Shown here: piece after piece, positions 11,702 through 22,741 of the stretch
Layout: each line of letters begins with the position of its first letter
How positions within the stretch are numbered: position 1 is the first letter of the stretch
Assembly: GCA_018873245.2 (NCBI GenBank)
Contig: JAEMBT020000001.1
Span: forward strand, 16,770,220 to 16,834,219
Direction: 5' to 3'
Source of the DNA: Archegozetes longisetosus
Lineage: Eukaryota; Arthropoda; Arachnida; Sarcoptiformes; Trhypochthoniidae
DNA: 64,000 nucleotides
The notes under the pieces: model-generated
Seen by the model: only the letters and a program-made list of their open reading frames with translations
Told to the model about the DNA's origin: nothing
Databases searched by the model: none
Made by a program: the position numbers and the translations under genes

Positions 11702-12265
11702 GTTTGGTATTTGAATTTTAGCACTTATAGCGTTATAAACATATAGAGATAATCAGCCTAATTCACAAATAACACTTAAGTTAAGGATGACTTCAAAATT
11801 TTATAACTCGCAATATTCTTAAATTTTCTATAGATTTAGTCGAAAGAACGTTAGCGCATTTAAGTTTTAACTTTTCAGATTTCAGACCCAAACTCGATTT
11901 CCTTCTCATTAATACAATTTGATTAAGTCAACTAAAGCATCAAATGCTGTTCATGAATACTGCTGAATGTTTTCGAGCAATAGTCAAGTCTTTCAACCAC
12001 TAAAAGTTTTGAATATATGTCATAGCAACTAAATTGAAGGACATTAAAATATAGCGGGATTCGTGCAGATAATAATTACATAAGCGTAAAATCTCTGTTG
12101 AAGGCCAGATTCATCCTATCAGCAGTCAAGTCAATAAATAATGAATTATTGTAGATATGTCAACTATTGCAAAAAAATGCTTAAAATAAATAATTAATTC
12201 ATAAAATTAGTAGTTTATGAAATTTCATTTTAAAGAAATATGAGTCAATATTTGATTCTTTAAAC
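11702..12265 (-). promoter_or_regulatory. Upstream block of P450 A
   Basis: The block upstream of exon 1 recurs, more or less degraded, at 7100-7440 (minus), 28380-28560, 28990-29210 and 32880-33060 (plus). Conserved words on the sense strand are TCTGGCCTTCA, GACCTTCAAT and a TGTCTGAAAGACTTGACTAT-like box. Some copies add TATTATCTCTATATATA. Its constant place before first exons suggests a promoter; that is inference. Confidence 0.45.
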
Positions 12266-13404
12266 CAGGCCCCGCCAGACATTTTTTATTGAAGAGCCCA
12301 AAATTGAAAATGATTCGAGGCGAGAGCCAGAGAATAATTTTATTGAAAATTTCATTTAACTACACTTAGAAACGTTAGAAACTATTTCATCAATATTAGG
12401 TCTGATTTTATTTGCAGTTATTATTTTCATGCAGTCGTTTAGGTGTTTATCAGTTAAAGAACTTCTTTGCTTTAATTTATTAAACTTTAAAGAAGAAAAA
12501 GTTGTTCACATCTATACGTACTGCCAAACATTGAGATAACTTTAACTGCATTGCTTTTAATCTTCATATAATTGTCGGGAAAATATTTTTGTAGATATTG
12601 ATAGAAACTAATAAAGTCTGTATTCTAAAATTTCGCTTTAACGTCATCAAAATGAAAAACATCAATAAAATCATGTGATTTAATTTTTGAGAGTGAATAA
12701 CAGTTTCAAATAGTGAGACTATTTATTGAAAAATAACAGTTCTTATATAGCTGTATTGAAATAGCATTTGACAAACTTAAATACAGTTAAATAGCATATA
12801 ATACTAAAGCATTTTCTAAAAAGTTTTAAGAGCTCATTCTTTTAGTTTCTCGAAAGTCTTCGCGAGCCGTGGTTTGGCGGGGCCTGCTTTAAGTTTTTTA
12901 AACTTGAGCTTTAGGTTAAAAATTGTGAGCATAAATTGCATTAAAGTCTAATTTAAAAATAGAAGAAAATTCTTATCATTAAAAGTTTAAATAAATCCAA
13001 CTTTTGATATGTTTATCAATCTTTTAGCTTGACTTAAGTGACAGATTCATGTGAATCGAATGATATGTCAGAGATTTTTTAACATGAAAGTAAACTTGCC
13101 TCATGTTAGATGAGCGCATACTCTCTCATAGGATAAACATAAAAATTTATTTGATAAAACTTTTAATCAAAGCAAACATTAAATGAATAAATTTTTATAT
13201 ATTAAACGAACAAATAGATTTTCTGTTGATCAAATTAATCAGTATAAAGTCGTCAAAAAGTTAAACGTATGTATATCTAAGATAGCTATTAATCTAATAA
13301 TAGTTGCAAAAATGACTTTCTATTATACTGAACAAAGCTTCTATAATTTATTATCTGTTTTTTCTTACGCGCTCTAATTTATTTAAATCAAAATACGATT
13401 CCCT
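12105..13404. repeat. Segmental duplication, copy 1 (partner 62701-64000)
   Basis: Starting at CCAGATTCATCC, this segment is repeated in the same orientation at 62701 with only a handful of single-base differences over 1.3 kb. The left breakpoint lies inside the P450 A upstream block. The partner runs off the window end, so the full length is unknown. Besides the hAT relic it holds only AT-rich DNA; a 64-codon frame at 13183 in both copies shows no features of a gene. Confidence 0.9.
12266..12886 (-). mobile_element. hAT element relic with transposase C-terminus, copy 1
   Basis: The ends are CAGGCCCCGCCA and TGGCGGGGCCTG, exact inverted repeats. Flanks CTTTAAAC and CTTTAAGT agree at six of eight positions, an old 8-bp target duplication. 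On the minus strand the inside encodes the hAT C-terminal dimerisation region: MFGSTYRCEQLFSSLKF, then RSSLTDKHLNDCMK. The N-terminal and catalytic parts are gone, so it is non-autonomous. Confidence 0.75.
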
Positions 13405-14262
13405 TATGAATAAAATTTAATATAAATAAAAATATTTAAAAGCTCAGACACATCATTCATCCTATCCTTCAATTAATGATCTGTATAGTATACAAATTAT
13501 TCATATGTTTTATAGTTTTTGTTATTTAAAATTATATTAAATATACAAATAAATGATAAAAATTTTTATGAATAAGCTTGAATATAAATTATATACTTTC
13601 CCTTAAATTGATAGGGTTTTAATATAATATGTAAGGATAGTATTTTATTTTGTTTTTAGTTTGAAAATATAATTTTATTTATTGTTGACTGCTTTACATC
13701 TATTGTTCTAATGCTGTTAAACTTACTTTATTTTTAGATGTATATGTTACAGTAAATTTTGATAATTAGTAAGTATTGATAGTTACTAGTAAATATTGAT
13801 ATTTTCTTACCCTCGTAGTAAATTTTGATATTTACGGACTTATTTTAGTAAATATCAATATTTTCTAAGACACCTCAGTAAATTTTGATAAAATACCTTG
13901 AATGACTTTAAAACTCAATGATTTTTTTATTGTTGTAATTATTTTAAAAATAGACATTACATATCAATATATCTACTAATCTTTCTTATATTTTGACAGC
14001 AAAAGTTGTGTAAAAGTACTGATTTAATGTTTAAAATAACTTCATATTTAGTTTATTTCATTCTATTTTTAGCTCTAAAATTTCAAATGAAGTTAACTAA
14101 TAAGATAAAATTTATTTTAATAACAAAGTGTAATTGCAAAAATTTGTGGAAAGAGATATATTTGTAAATCAGAAAATGCTTTTTGTAGCTCCTGTTAAGT
14201 AAATAGTACTAAAGACGATGTAATGTCTCATTTTAAAATAATACAAGTTTATTCATTTAAAT
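13405..14262. repeat. AT-rich DNA with AGTAAATATTGATA-type repeats
   Basis: Between about 13750 and 13910 the words AGTAAATTTTGATA and AGTAAATATTGATATTT, and inverted forms such as TAAATATCAATATTT, recur with spacing of 25-40 bases. The same word family returns at 14640-15080. The rest holds nothing recognisable. Confidence 0.45.
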
Positions 14263-14395
14263 AATGATGGACATAGGTTCATTTTCACTGAGCCTTGAGC
14301 TTAAGCTTGAGCTTTGAAGATCTGAGCCTGAGCCTTAGGCTCTATAATAGCTTTTGAGCTGAGCCTTGAGCCTGGGCTAGCCTGTGTCGATCATT
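14263..14395. mobile_element. Short inverted-end element filled with TGAGCC/TGAGCT hexamers, copy 1
   Basis: It starts AATGATGGACATAGG and ends with the near-complement CCTGTGTCGATCATT. Inside, TGAGCC, TGAGCT and AGCTTG hexamers repeat in degenerate form. Inverted ends around a hexamer array suggest a small DNA transposon. No target duplication was verified. Confidence 0.45.
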
Positions 14396-14457
14396 ACATT
14401 CAAAGTATTTAATCAAAAGACAAAGTAGAGAAAATATATTTTAATTTTAATTTGCAT

Positions 14458-14625
14458 TATACAAATAGGTTCAGTTTGACAATAGTGAGCCATTGAGCTA
14501 AATAAGCTTGAGCTTTGAAGCTTGAGGTCAATATCTGAGCCTATAATGTAGCTGTCTCAACTTAATTGAGCTTGAGGGTGAGCCTTTGGACCTGATGCTA
14601 ATCCTTATGTCAAAGTTCAAACATT
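14458..14625. mobile_element. Hexamer-filled element, copy 2
   Basis: Same plan and orientation as the copy at 14263: AATAGGTTCAGTTTGAC at the left, TGAGCC/AGCTTGAG hexamers inside and GCTAATCCTTATGTC at the right. It is more degraded and lies about 60 bases after the first copy. Confidence 0.35.
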
Positions 14626-14638
14626 TACTGAATTAATC

Positions 14639-15196
14639 GTTTTAGTTAAAATATTGATATCTCAAACTGAAATTAGAGTCATGTAAATATCAATAATTAC
14701 TATGTAAATAATCAATAATGATTACAAATTACGTAATAGGGTCAGTTTAAATATTAATTTTTATTTACTAGTAATTATTAATTAATATTACTGATTAATC
14801 AGAACATTTTACGGTAACATATTTATAATTAGAAATAAACATTTTAAGTTGATAGGGCTATTGACAACAATTTAAGGATTAGACAAAAGTTTTGGTTACG
14901 ACTCTAAAAGCTCAAAAAATAATCCGTCGCCCTAACTCCAATACTGAAGCGTTTTAGAAAATATTGATATTCACTGAAATGAGTCAGTAAATATCAATAA
15001 TTACTAGTAAATATCAAAATTTACCGAGGGTCAGTAAATATTAATATTTACTAGTAATTATTAATATTTACTGATTATCAGAATTTACGGTAACATATAT
15101 AATGAATAAACATTAAGTTGATAGGGCTATTGACAACAAAAGAATTAGACTTTTGGACGACTAAAAGCTTAATCCGTCGCCCTAACTCCAATATCC
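14639..15196. repeat. Tandem duplication with a shortened second unit
   Basis: Unit 1 (about 14639-14950) and unit 2 (about 14951-15196) run in parallel: both contain ACGGTAACATAT, AAGTTGATAGGGCTATTGAC, and AATCCGTCGCCCTAACTCC. Unit 2 lacks many short AT words that unit 1 has, while substitutions are few. Confidence 0.7.
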
Positions 15197-15469
15197 AAAT
15201 ACTCAGACCCTTCTTACAATTTTATTTGAAATACCAATAAATAAGTAAATATATGTTAAGTAGAGAAAGAATGTAAAAGTTTAGAAGTTCAATACACTTC
15301 AACCTTTACAAATATATTTATTTATAGGTCATATCGTTGCAAAGTCTAAAAATTTCGCTGATAAGACTTATTACTGCTCGTTTCTATATTATTTTGTCAG
15401 TTGTGAAGAGTTCAATATTTAAATGAAGTGACAACTTAAATTTATGCATGCATTTGTGAATAACTCTTA

Positions 15470-15697
15470 CAGCCTTATTCATAAACACCATTTAAGCAAT
15501 AGCTTGAAAAAGTTATAAATTAAGTGACAATTTTCATATTCATAAACTAACTTCAACTCAAGTTATAACTGCAAGGTTAATTTTTCTATGAAATTTTCAT
15601 AAACTGTAATTTGAAGTTACACCTCAAGTCATTAAAGTTAGTTCTTAGCCAAGTCATACTTTCGCTAAAGCTTAAGTGTTATTTGTGAATAAGGCTG
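15470..15697. mobile_element. MITE with 28-bp inverted ends
   Basis: The left end CAGCCTTATTCATAAACACC matches the complement of the right end, GTTATTTGTGAATAAGGCTG, with two or three mismatches; both continue into AAGC. The 228-bp body is AT-rich and noncoding. Flanking bases do not show an obvious target duplication. Confidence 0.65.
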
Positions 15698-16980
15698 ATA
15701 GTCTACAGTTGAACATATCGCCTAATGTCTGTTCTTTTCCCATGTGACAAATGTGGTACTCTGTACTAGTGTCATAGGATAAGCCTTTTAGTTCTTGGTG
15801 TTTTCATATATTAATCGGATTATAAGTCTAAATTAAACAGTGAAATTAACAAATCAGTCTCTAATCTTTTTTCATTTTATGGATATTGAAATAGAAATAA
15901 ATTCCTAACATAGAAATGGTGCAAGCTGAGGAAGTCAGATCAAGATATTTTTGATTTGACATTAATCTATGCAACCATTAGATTGACCAAAATTCGGAAA
16001 TTCGTGCTTATGAGCTCTCGTTTGTCCGCAATAGGTAATATAAAATGCAATCTTTAACATTGTTTTGTATAGCAGCAATGTATACTGTAATGCCTTTGCC
16101 TTATGCGACATAAAGTTGGCTTCACTGTTCAGCTCAATTCTTCTACTCCTATAATAGAATCTCAGACTTTACAATACCACTGGAAGAGTATAGAATTTTA
16201 TAATTTTAGAGAATTGGTACATTCTTTGTAAAAGGTTTATAACTTTTGATTAATTCAATAACAACAAATTGCAAAATTAATTTTTAACATTCTTTAATAT
16301 TTTTCAATTAAATTCTCAACTTAATTATTGTTTAGCGAAACAAGCTCATTCCTTTTGTTTTGAGTAGAGATTTGATTCCATAGATTTATTTTACGTGAAT
16401 TTTCTAGTAACGTATAGCTAATTGTTCAGAAATATTTTTTTACCGATGTTCTGGTCATTTGAGGCGAATAAAATTGATATATAAAGTTTACTTCGAAAAT
16501 CTCTGGGCACGTGAAGTCTAGTTCAACCGAAACCTTATTTATCTTTCACAGGGACTGTCTCATGTGTTTCATTTAAAGAGTTGTGATAGAATAAAAGGTA
16601 TTATACCAAAGCTAGGCAACCTCTAATTACTGTTCACATCAAAGGGATCTATTGAAGTAAATATTATTGTTATCTAGTTTTGAGCTAACACTTTAGAAGA
16701 TATCTTTTATAAGTTTGACCCGAATGTTTAATTACAATAAGTGTAAACAAGTAGAGGTAAAAACTAAGTGATACCACTATAGCACTCAAATTAAACTGCA
16801 CAAATCTAGTACAATGTAGTTAATAATGTGTGAGATAGACCTTGGTACAACACCTGCTGCTAATTGTATAAAAGTACTAATCATATATCATTTACTTTTA
16901 TTAACGTGATAAACATTTAAATTATAAAAGTTTAAGAATTGGGTTTTATCTATGTCAATCAAGGGCATTTAACATATTAA
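15698..16980. other. AT-rich DNA without recognisable genes
   Basis: No sustained frame, splice-linked exons or repeats found. A TATA-like GTTATATATTTAATTA near 16986 precedes the next gene. Confidence 0.35.
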
Positions 16981-17021
16981 TCCTGTTATATATTTAATTA
17001 GAATACATTCGCTTGAAAGTC

Positions 17022-17659
17022 ATGGCAAAACTTTTATTGGTAGCAGTTTTGGCAATTTTAATCCATAATATCCATGCATGGGATGTATTGAGAGAATGGA
17101 CTGCAAAATTTCCGACCAAAAGGTATTGCAAGGATAACATGCCGACGGAAGATATATTGAATTATAACGAATGCGAACGATTGCCTAAAAATTCTACTGT
17201 AGAGTATCAATAGAACAATTACAATTATGTATGATAACCTAAAGTGCTATTACTTCTGTCTTTCATAATTAGTTTATGAAAGTGATTTATGATTGCATCA
17301 AAACGACCGAAATTCCCCAAACTCTAAAGCCATGGTTTTGTTATGTAAGGAGATGTAGTGATGACCCCAAAACTAAGGTACATTAGTCATTGTTTACAAT
17401 AACTGTTTTATTAAGCTAAAGCAATTATGTTGAATTTATTGGCATGTTTAGGCGGAACTATGCATACAAAATTACGAGAAATTATTTGATGAGTATGGTG
17501 GAGCATGGTTTGATAAGTATCTCGTACGTTCACGGGCATTTTTAAGTTGATAATTAATTCGTAATTTTATTTTAGGACTGCATAGAGAAATTGCCATCTG
17601 AATACGACGACTTCTGCCATAGTCCTTCCTCCTCCCCACATTCCGTCGATTATGTGTAA
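17022..17659 (+). CDS. Small secreted eight-cysteine protein, four exons, 145 residues
   Basis: My exon model is 17022-17198, 17273-17377, 17452-17523 and 17576-17659. All introns are 52-74 nt, GT-AG and phase 0, and the joined frame is open to TAA at 17657. I start at the ATG at 17022 because it opens a clear signal peptide (AKLLLVAVLAILI, cut near HA-WD). The mature part is about 125 residues with eight cysteines (KRYC, NEC, YDC, WFC, RRC, ELC, LDC, DFC), so four disulfide bonds are possible. It has a Trp-rich start and a serine-rich tail. I do not recognise the family; an extracellular role (salivary, cuticular, venom-like or odorant-binding-like) cannot be chosen from sequence. Polyadenylation signal AATAAA lies near 17760. 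Confidence 0.65.
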
Positions 17660-17852
17660 TTTTTGAGACCAAACATCGTACATTTTCTCATTCAACCGTT
17701 GTTTAATATTGGAACCGAAACGTATTAATCTGAGATTTTAGATAGAAATTTGAGATAGTAAATAAATGTGTAGTTCAGTGCTATGTTAATGCTGTCATCA
17801 CATTGAGAAATTTATGAATTTTAATAAAATTATAAGAACAATGTCTAAGAGA

Positions 17853-18120
17853 ATCGGTCTGTGACCCGGGCTGGGTTTCCGCAGCTAGGGGCGGCACCAC
17901 CTAATACAGATACTCCAGTGCCGGGGTCTTGTTCCCACAAGAGCCAAGATTCTTCCGGAGTAGGGCATTGCGGCCATTCGCCGAAAGGCCTGCTCATCCT
18001 GTGAACAGGGTTGGCCTCCGGGAGGGTCAGAGTTTTCTTCGGGTTTACCTCCAAATGGTAGGGAGTTGGCAACACAAAAGTTATGTTTTTGTGAACGGAG
18101 ATCCAAAAAATCGATTTTTA
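17853..18120. repeat. GC-rich island, probably a transposon fragment
   Basis: This is a sharply GC-rich stretch (GTGACCCGGGCTGGG, GGGGCGGCACCACC, GGCCTCCGGGAGGG) in otherwise AT-rich DNA. Short frames cross it on both strands but none shows a domain. Its composition suggests an inserted element. I do not recognise the family. Confidence 0.4.
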
Positions 18121-18675
18121 ACATAAGGTGATTTTTCCCTCATAACTTGAAGCTATTAACTTTGGTGAAAGCCTCCTAGAGACTTTTGTGATCAGCATTA
18201 AAAGTCCTTTCATATGATGTGTCACTCATTAAAATCGGTGTGGGCCTAGTGGCCCATAGAAAAAATTATCCTTCTTTATTACTATCCTAGTGATAAATAC
18301 ACAAACTTTAATAAATCTCATCTCAAAAAAGAGTTGATGGACATATTAATAATGAAGCTCATAACAGAAACAGAAAAATTATGATAAATTTAATGCGAAA
18401 TCAAACTTAAATAAATTGATAGTTTAAGAAAGCAGAAGTAAAGCCTAATATAGATAATGCCTTCAATCGTAAATTAACCGAAACACCATTAAAGTCAACA
18501 CTCCATTGTCTATGATGAATTATTGGTTGATTAAGTCATTTTTATAGAATATACGCTAAGATCAATCTCTGATTAGTCAAGTTTACGTGAGAATCGTATG
18601 AATCCCCTTTACATATCGAGAGTTGAGATCGAAAATATAATTGACTTGAACTCTGTTTCCTTTATAATAGATTAG
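18121..18675. other. AT-rich DNA, possibly the tail of the GC-rich insert
   Basis: No gene seen. The first 170 bases (GTGATTTTTCCCTCATAACTT onward, to GGCCTAGTGGCCC) are less AT-rich and may belong to the preceding insert. Confidence 0.3.
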
Positions 18676-18807
18676 GCGATTGACAAATGGCAAAGAGATT
18701 TAACTAACATATTAGTGAGACCCATTAATGAAGGACTAGTGAAGCCTATGTTATTTGATGAACAATTTATTGAAAAAGCAAATAGAGTTAAACTCGTTTA
18801 TAACTAA
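18676..18807 (+). pseudogene. Coding-like fragment, unidentified
   Basis: After a possible acceptor (ATTAG) a 43-codon frame reads AIDKWQRDLTNILV, RPINEGLVKPMLF and DEQFIEKANRVKLVYN to a stop. Its balanced amino-acid use is unlike the chance frames around it. I found no upstream exons. It may be an exon of a decayed gene or a chance frame. Confidence 0.25.
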
Positions 18808-19066
18808 CATGTCCGTGTTGCTAAAAACGTTCGTTGTAAGAGATTCGTTATAGATATTCCCATTGAAATATGTATTTGAATTCTTGTTTTATTCATTAAA
18901 ATACAAGAAATACAAAGTACTCAAATTGGAGTCTGATTTAATTAATTAGTTTTTGCAAAATAGTGGATAATAAGTGATTGCTTGAGTGATTTCTTGTATT
19001 TAAGAATTAGATTCTCAAACTTACCGAGCAGATAATAATAGCTATTTTCGACCGCTTCTAGTAACC

Positions 19067-19279
19067 CTAAACATAATTTTGATTCAAATATACCACTAAA
19101 TGCTTCATAGTTTGAGAGATTTTAAGACTTTTATCGAAACTTATTACTTCGACTTGACTTTCATCTATGTCCGTATCACTCGAATTATTAGCAGCTTTAG
19201 GAAGAGATCTGACTATTTCAGTAATTTCGTCTTCAGCTAAGCCTTGTTGATAAACAATATCATCGTCAATTGAAACCAG
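19067..19279 (-). pseudogene. Possible pogo/Tigger-like transposase tail
   Basis: A minus-strand frame reads VSIDDDIVYQQGLAEDEITE, then SLPKAANNSSDTDIDESQVE, then ISFDKSLKISQTMKHLVVYL, then NQNYV and a stop. An acidic linker followed by a short helix of the form S..KSL...Q....L..YL.Q resembles the end of pogo/Tigger transposases. Nothing upstream supports it, so the call is tentative. Confidence 0.35.
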
Positions 19280-20692
19280 TGATTAATATAAAACTCATGT
19301 GTTATGCATTAACAGAGAAAACACTAAAATCATGAACTTTTGATCATATTTTGCAAAATAGTTACTGTATTTTAAACGTATTCGTAATAAACACATACTT
19401 TTTATGCTACTGGGTTTGAGACCTCGTTCATTAATTGGTCTAATTCGAGTAATTTATCCTTAATTTTCTATGTTCAGATGTTACCCAAAGAAAAATATTG
19501 TATTTACTAGATTAAGAAATAAATATTCGATGAATACTTCTATATTAATGGTTCATAAATTCCTATGAATTTATGGAAAATCGATTAGTGAAAGGATAAA
19601 CTTTTAATCCAAATAGATTTTCAAAATAAATTTGAAATTAAATTAAAAGGTTTTATTTATTCAACGGTTATCCCAATTTAATTTTTTTTGAATTTAAATG
19701 CAAATAAGTAATTAGCAATAAAGTTTTTCGCCCTATATTATATGGATTTCGAGAACTCGAGTCTCGAAATCAAAATTTTTTCGAAACTTAAAAAGTTTAT
19801 TTTCTAAAAATATGATTTTCTAATTCAAACTCAAATAATAGGATTAAACAAACATTATTGTGAAACATTAGTTATGACTCATGAAAATTTAATTCAGTAA
19901 TTAAAATTCGCAGTTTATTCGACAATAGCTTTTAATCAGATCTTAAATTCGTCATAAATTCAGAATAATAGCGGATAACTCAATTATAGTTTATTTTATT
20001 TGTCAACTAATAATATAATGATAAGTATTGACTAAAATGATTGAAATTATCTTTGGTTTCCGCTGTTCCTAAATTATCAAATAGGTATCTACCAAAACCT
20101 AGTGATAATATCATCATAAATAAAACCACAATAACTATGAACCTCTTCAGATGTTTTCTCGTGAAATAATATTTAAATTTGGTATTGTCTCATTAAAACT
20201 TTTTTACACTTTCGTTGAGCAGTCGACATTTCTCTTTTAAATCTTTCAAATAATCGTTCGTTAATCAACAAATAATTTATTTTTTCTAACTGTTTTTGCT
20301 AATTTTTTCAACATAAACTTCATTTTTAAGATGTGAAAAAAATTGATAATGCAATAAGATTAAAGACAATCGAAACTGATTATAACTATGCGCCAGATAT
20401 TTTGATGAAATTAAATCTATTATTATAATAGTTTTATAAAAGTGATGCTGTTGCAACTGTAAAATTCGGTTAATAGAGTATTGCTGAAGATCTCGCACCA
20501 AAACAATTGGTCGGGCACATATTACGGTCTATGTCCTGAATCACTTCTATTTTTAAATAGTTTTTCATGAAGACGGCTGAAGTTCTCGTATCGATCAACA
20601 AATATTGAACTTATGCTTATTATGCTTACTATCTCAATAAGGATATGCCGAATTAGTTTTCAACTGAAAGATTCAAAATCTTAGTCATAAAT
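19280..20692. other. AT-rich DNA without recognisable genes
   Basis: Only short chance frames are present, including one of 71 codons at 20286-20501 on the minus strand. Confidence 0.35.
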
Positions 20693-21775
20693 CTATGTTT
20701 CCATTTTAGATCGATGTTCATTTGCACTTGTTTGAATCAGAATAACTGAATAAGAGATTATAAGCCCCAAAATTGGTAATAAATTTGAGGCACGAATCTT
20801 AACTAAACCCCAGGCTGTCCAACCGATTTCATTAGTCATATTTTTCAATAGTAAAACGTTATGAACGCTAAATTGAATTGTTTGATTTGATTGAGTTATC
20901 ACTTTTTCAACTGAATCGTAAAACTGTTCTAAACTTTTAGGTAATATATCACAAACTAAACACAATAATATTAATAGAATGAAAGAATCAATAATTCCAA
21001 TAAGTGCTATACCATAGGAATTTATAAAATCTATTGAGATAATACAAAACAAACTAATTTCTAAAGTGGTGCACATGAAAATCATAGTAAAAATTCGAAA
21101 AGAAAGCAAATTATCTAAATTTCTGATGTGTTCTTTAATCAGATATAACTTTTGTAAAACTAGTGGCAATTTAAATACTGTCATGTCTTCAGCTAAATGT
21201 TTCAAATAATTAGCAATGACTTTACTTTCATATGCAATAAGAGCTATAATAGTCGATTGATTGACGAGTAAGAAGAATTGTGAGATAAAGCCTATTACAT
21301 CTCGTAATCCAAAAGCATTTTTCATACCAATGTTAAGTCTAAATATCACGTGGTAAAGTGAAGCCGAAAATAAATGAATTGAAATTTGTGCCACTGTAAC
21401 AACTAATCCAATTCTTTTCTCGCTTTTATCTTCAGTCGATATAAAGCTCAGTTCGCGCAATATTTCAATTATTTTTGGCCCTCTTATCAGAAATATCAAG
21501 TTAGTTGAAAACATTTGTATGTAGTATAATGCCGTTGAAACTATACTTGTAATATAGATTATAACAGATCTATCAATAGATATGCGATTAAGGTAATAAT
21601 CAGCAGAAGCGATGAATTGATAATGAGTCCATAGCATTAGTGAAACAAATAGAAGATTCCAGCCAATTATTATTATTCTGCTATAAATAGTTTTGTTTTT
21701 GCCATTTGCAGAAACGCCTAAATATGACAGACCGCATATACGATGCAAGCTGATTAATATTTCCAATCCTGACAT
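20693..21775 (-). CDS. Gustatory-type seven-transmembrane receptor, single exon
   Basis: An intact 360-residue frame with about seven hydrophobic segments, near residues 33-50, 72-100, 123-148, 158-180, 227-250, 256-275 and 332-350. The length fits arthropod gustatory receptors (about 350-420). The end, GWTAWGLVKIRASNLLPILG followed by SYSVILIQT, matches the TM7 region of that family, with SYSVILIQT in the place of the usual TYhhhhhQF motif. These receptors are ligand-gated cation channels in chemosensory neurons, with an inverted topology relative to GPCRs; the ligand is unknown. No intron is seen, whereas many insect relatives have one before TM7. The ATG used is the first in frame. A decayed 7TM relic lies 4 kb away on the same strand. 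Confidence 0.75.
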   Translation of the reverse strand: MSGLEILISLHRICGLSYLGVSANGKNKTIYSRIIIIGWNLLFVSLMLWTHYQFIASADYYLNRISIDRSVIIYITSIVSTALYYIQMFSTNLIFLIRGPKIIEILRELSFISTEDKSEKRIGLVVTVAQISIHLFSASLYHVIFRLNIGMKNAFGLRDVIGFISQFFLLVNQSTIIALIAYESKVIANYLKHLAEDMTVFKLPLVLQKLYLIKEHIRNLDNLLSFRIFTMIFMCTTLEISLFCIISIDFINSYGIALIGIIDSFILLILLCLVCDILPKSLEQFYDSVEKVITQSNQTIQFSVHNVLLLKNMTNEIGWTAWGLVKIRASNLLPILGLIISYSVILIQTSANEHRSKMET

Positions 21776-22637
21776 TGTTCAACACTTTTTTTGGTCAATA
21801 TGATGAATATTTCTGATTAATATTTTTATGCTTCAGTTACTGCCAGATAATGAATCAGTAGAACATTGACACATGACTTAAATACATTCAACGATTTTCT
21901 TATACATTGCTTTGAAAGTCATTATCTCAAAAAGAAATGTTTAAAATATGTTTTTTATTAATACAAATATTTTAGCTGGAAATATTTATTAATATAATGT
22001 GCCTTCAAATAACTGCAAACCCGAACTGCCGGTTTATATTGTTTGGAAAATGATCGTCATTTCAATTTTCATTACATAAAATTTATTCAAATAAATGACG
22101 TGTTCTGCAAAAATTGATAGAACTGTTTCTTACAAATATTAAGAATTTCATATTTGTCAACATGCTATTCATTGTAACTTAAGTCACGCATATTTTCATT
22201 GATTTTCTTAATGGATTGAATTCAGACAACTGATTAACATATATATTTAGTTTCTTGCTTTTATGAATATTTTATAATATCCGAAGTCAGCGTAAATATT
22301 TATTTATTGCTATCAATCGACCTAATTACAACATTAGCAAAAACTCGAAAGTTTTCTTTCATTAAATTTTGTGAGAGAGCATAATTAATTTATGATTTTT
22401 ATGATCACCGTCTATATTTCAAATACTGATTGAATGTCAGGCAGATCATTATTACGAGCAGCATAACAATCTATTTATTTAGAAGTTTGATAACTAAATT
22501 ACGTATGTTTAACATGAAAATGTAAATAAAATTAGAGGTTTTAATTGGAGCAAAGGAAAAGTTTGAATAAAATCCGTATTTTGAAAATGTCGCTCAAAAT
22601 AAGGATTTTGAAGCCGCTTAAAGACTCGTTTTGCTTC
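21776..22637. other. AT-rich DNA without recognisable genes
   Basis: No coding pattern or repeat recognised upstream of the receptor gene. Confidence 0.35.
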
Positions 22638-22741
22638 TTCAGGACCAGTTGGTGTCGAGCGTTCATTCTCTCATTACGAAAGCATTTTGAGTAACAAAAG
22701 ACAGAGTTTTACTGAAAAAATTTGTAAACGATGTTAATTGT
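22638..22741 (+). pseudogene. hAT transposase C-terminal scrap
   Basis: A short plus-strand frame reads GVERSFSHYESILSNKRQSF, then TEKICKRC. VERSFSxYxxILSxKR is the start of the hAT dimerisation region (SERxFS...LS..R..L). Nothing before it is open; it is a relic only. Confidence 0.6.

Larger units (their letters stand above)
8374..12265. repeat. Left arm of a large P450 inverted duplication
   Basis: This stretch, with P450 A, its long intron 1 and its upstream block, matches the reverse complement of about 28870-32583. Examples are AACCGGTTATC (10981 and 29950), the GATCACAATATT exon 1 region (11660 and 29250) and the AATCAAATATTGACTCAT region (12240 and 28875). The arms are about 3.7-3.9 kb with about 16.6 kb between them. 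Noncoding parts have clearly diverged, with many small indels. Confidence 0.8.

Noticed and set aside
13183-13377. 64-codon frame repeated at 63781 as a conserved gene
   Set aside because: Both copies lie in a recent segmental duplication, so similarity shows common origin only; the composition is that of chance AT-rich DNA.
13740-15080. AGTAAATATTGATA repeats as a CRISPR-like array
   Set aside because: Units vary in length and direction, spacers are not unique, and the DNA is eukaryotic.
17845-18126. Overlapping frames on both strands of the GC-rich island
   Set aside because: GC-rich DNA has few stops by chance; no motif or splice support was seen.
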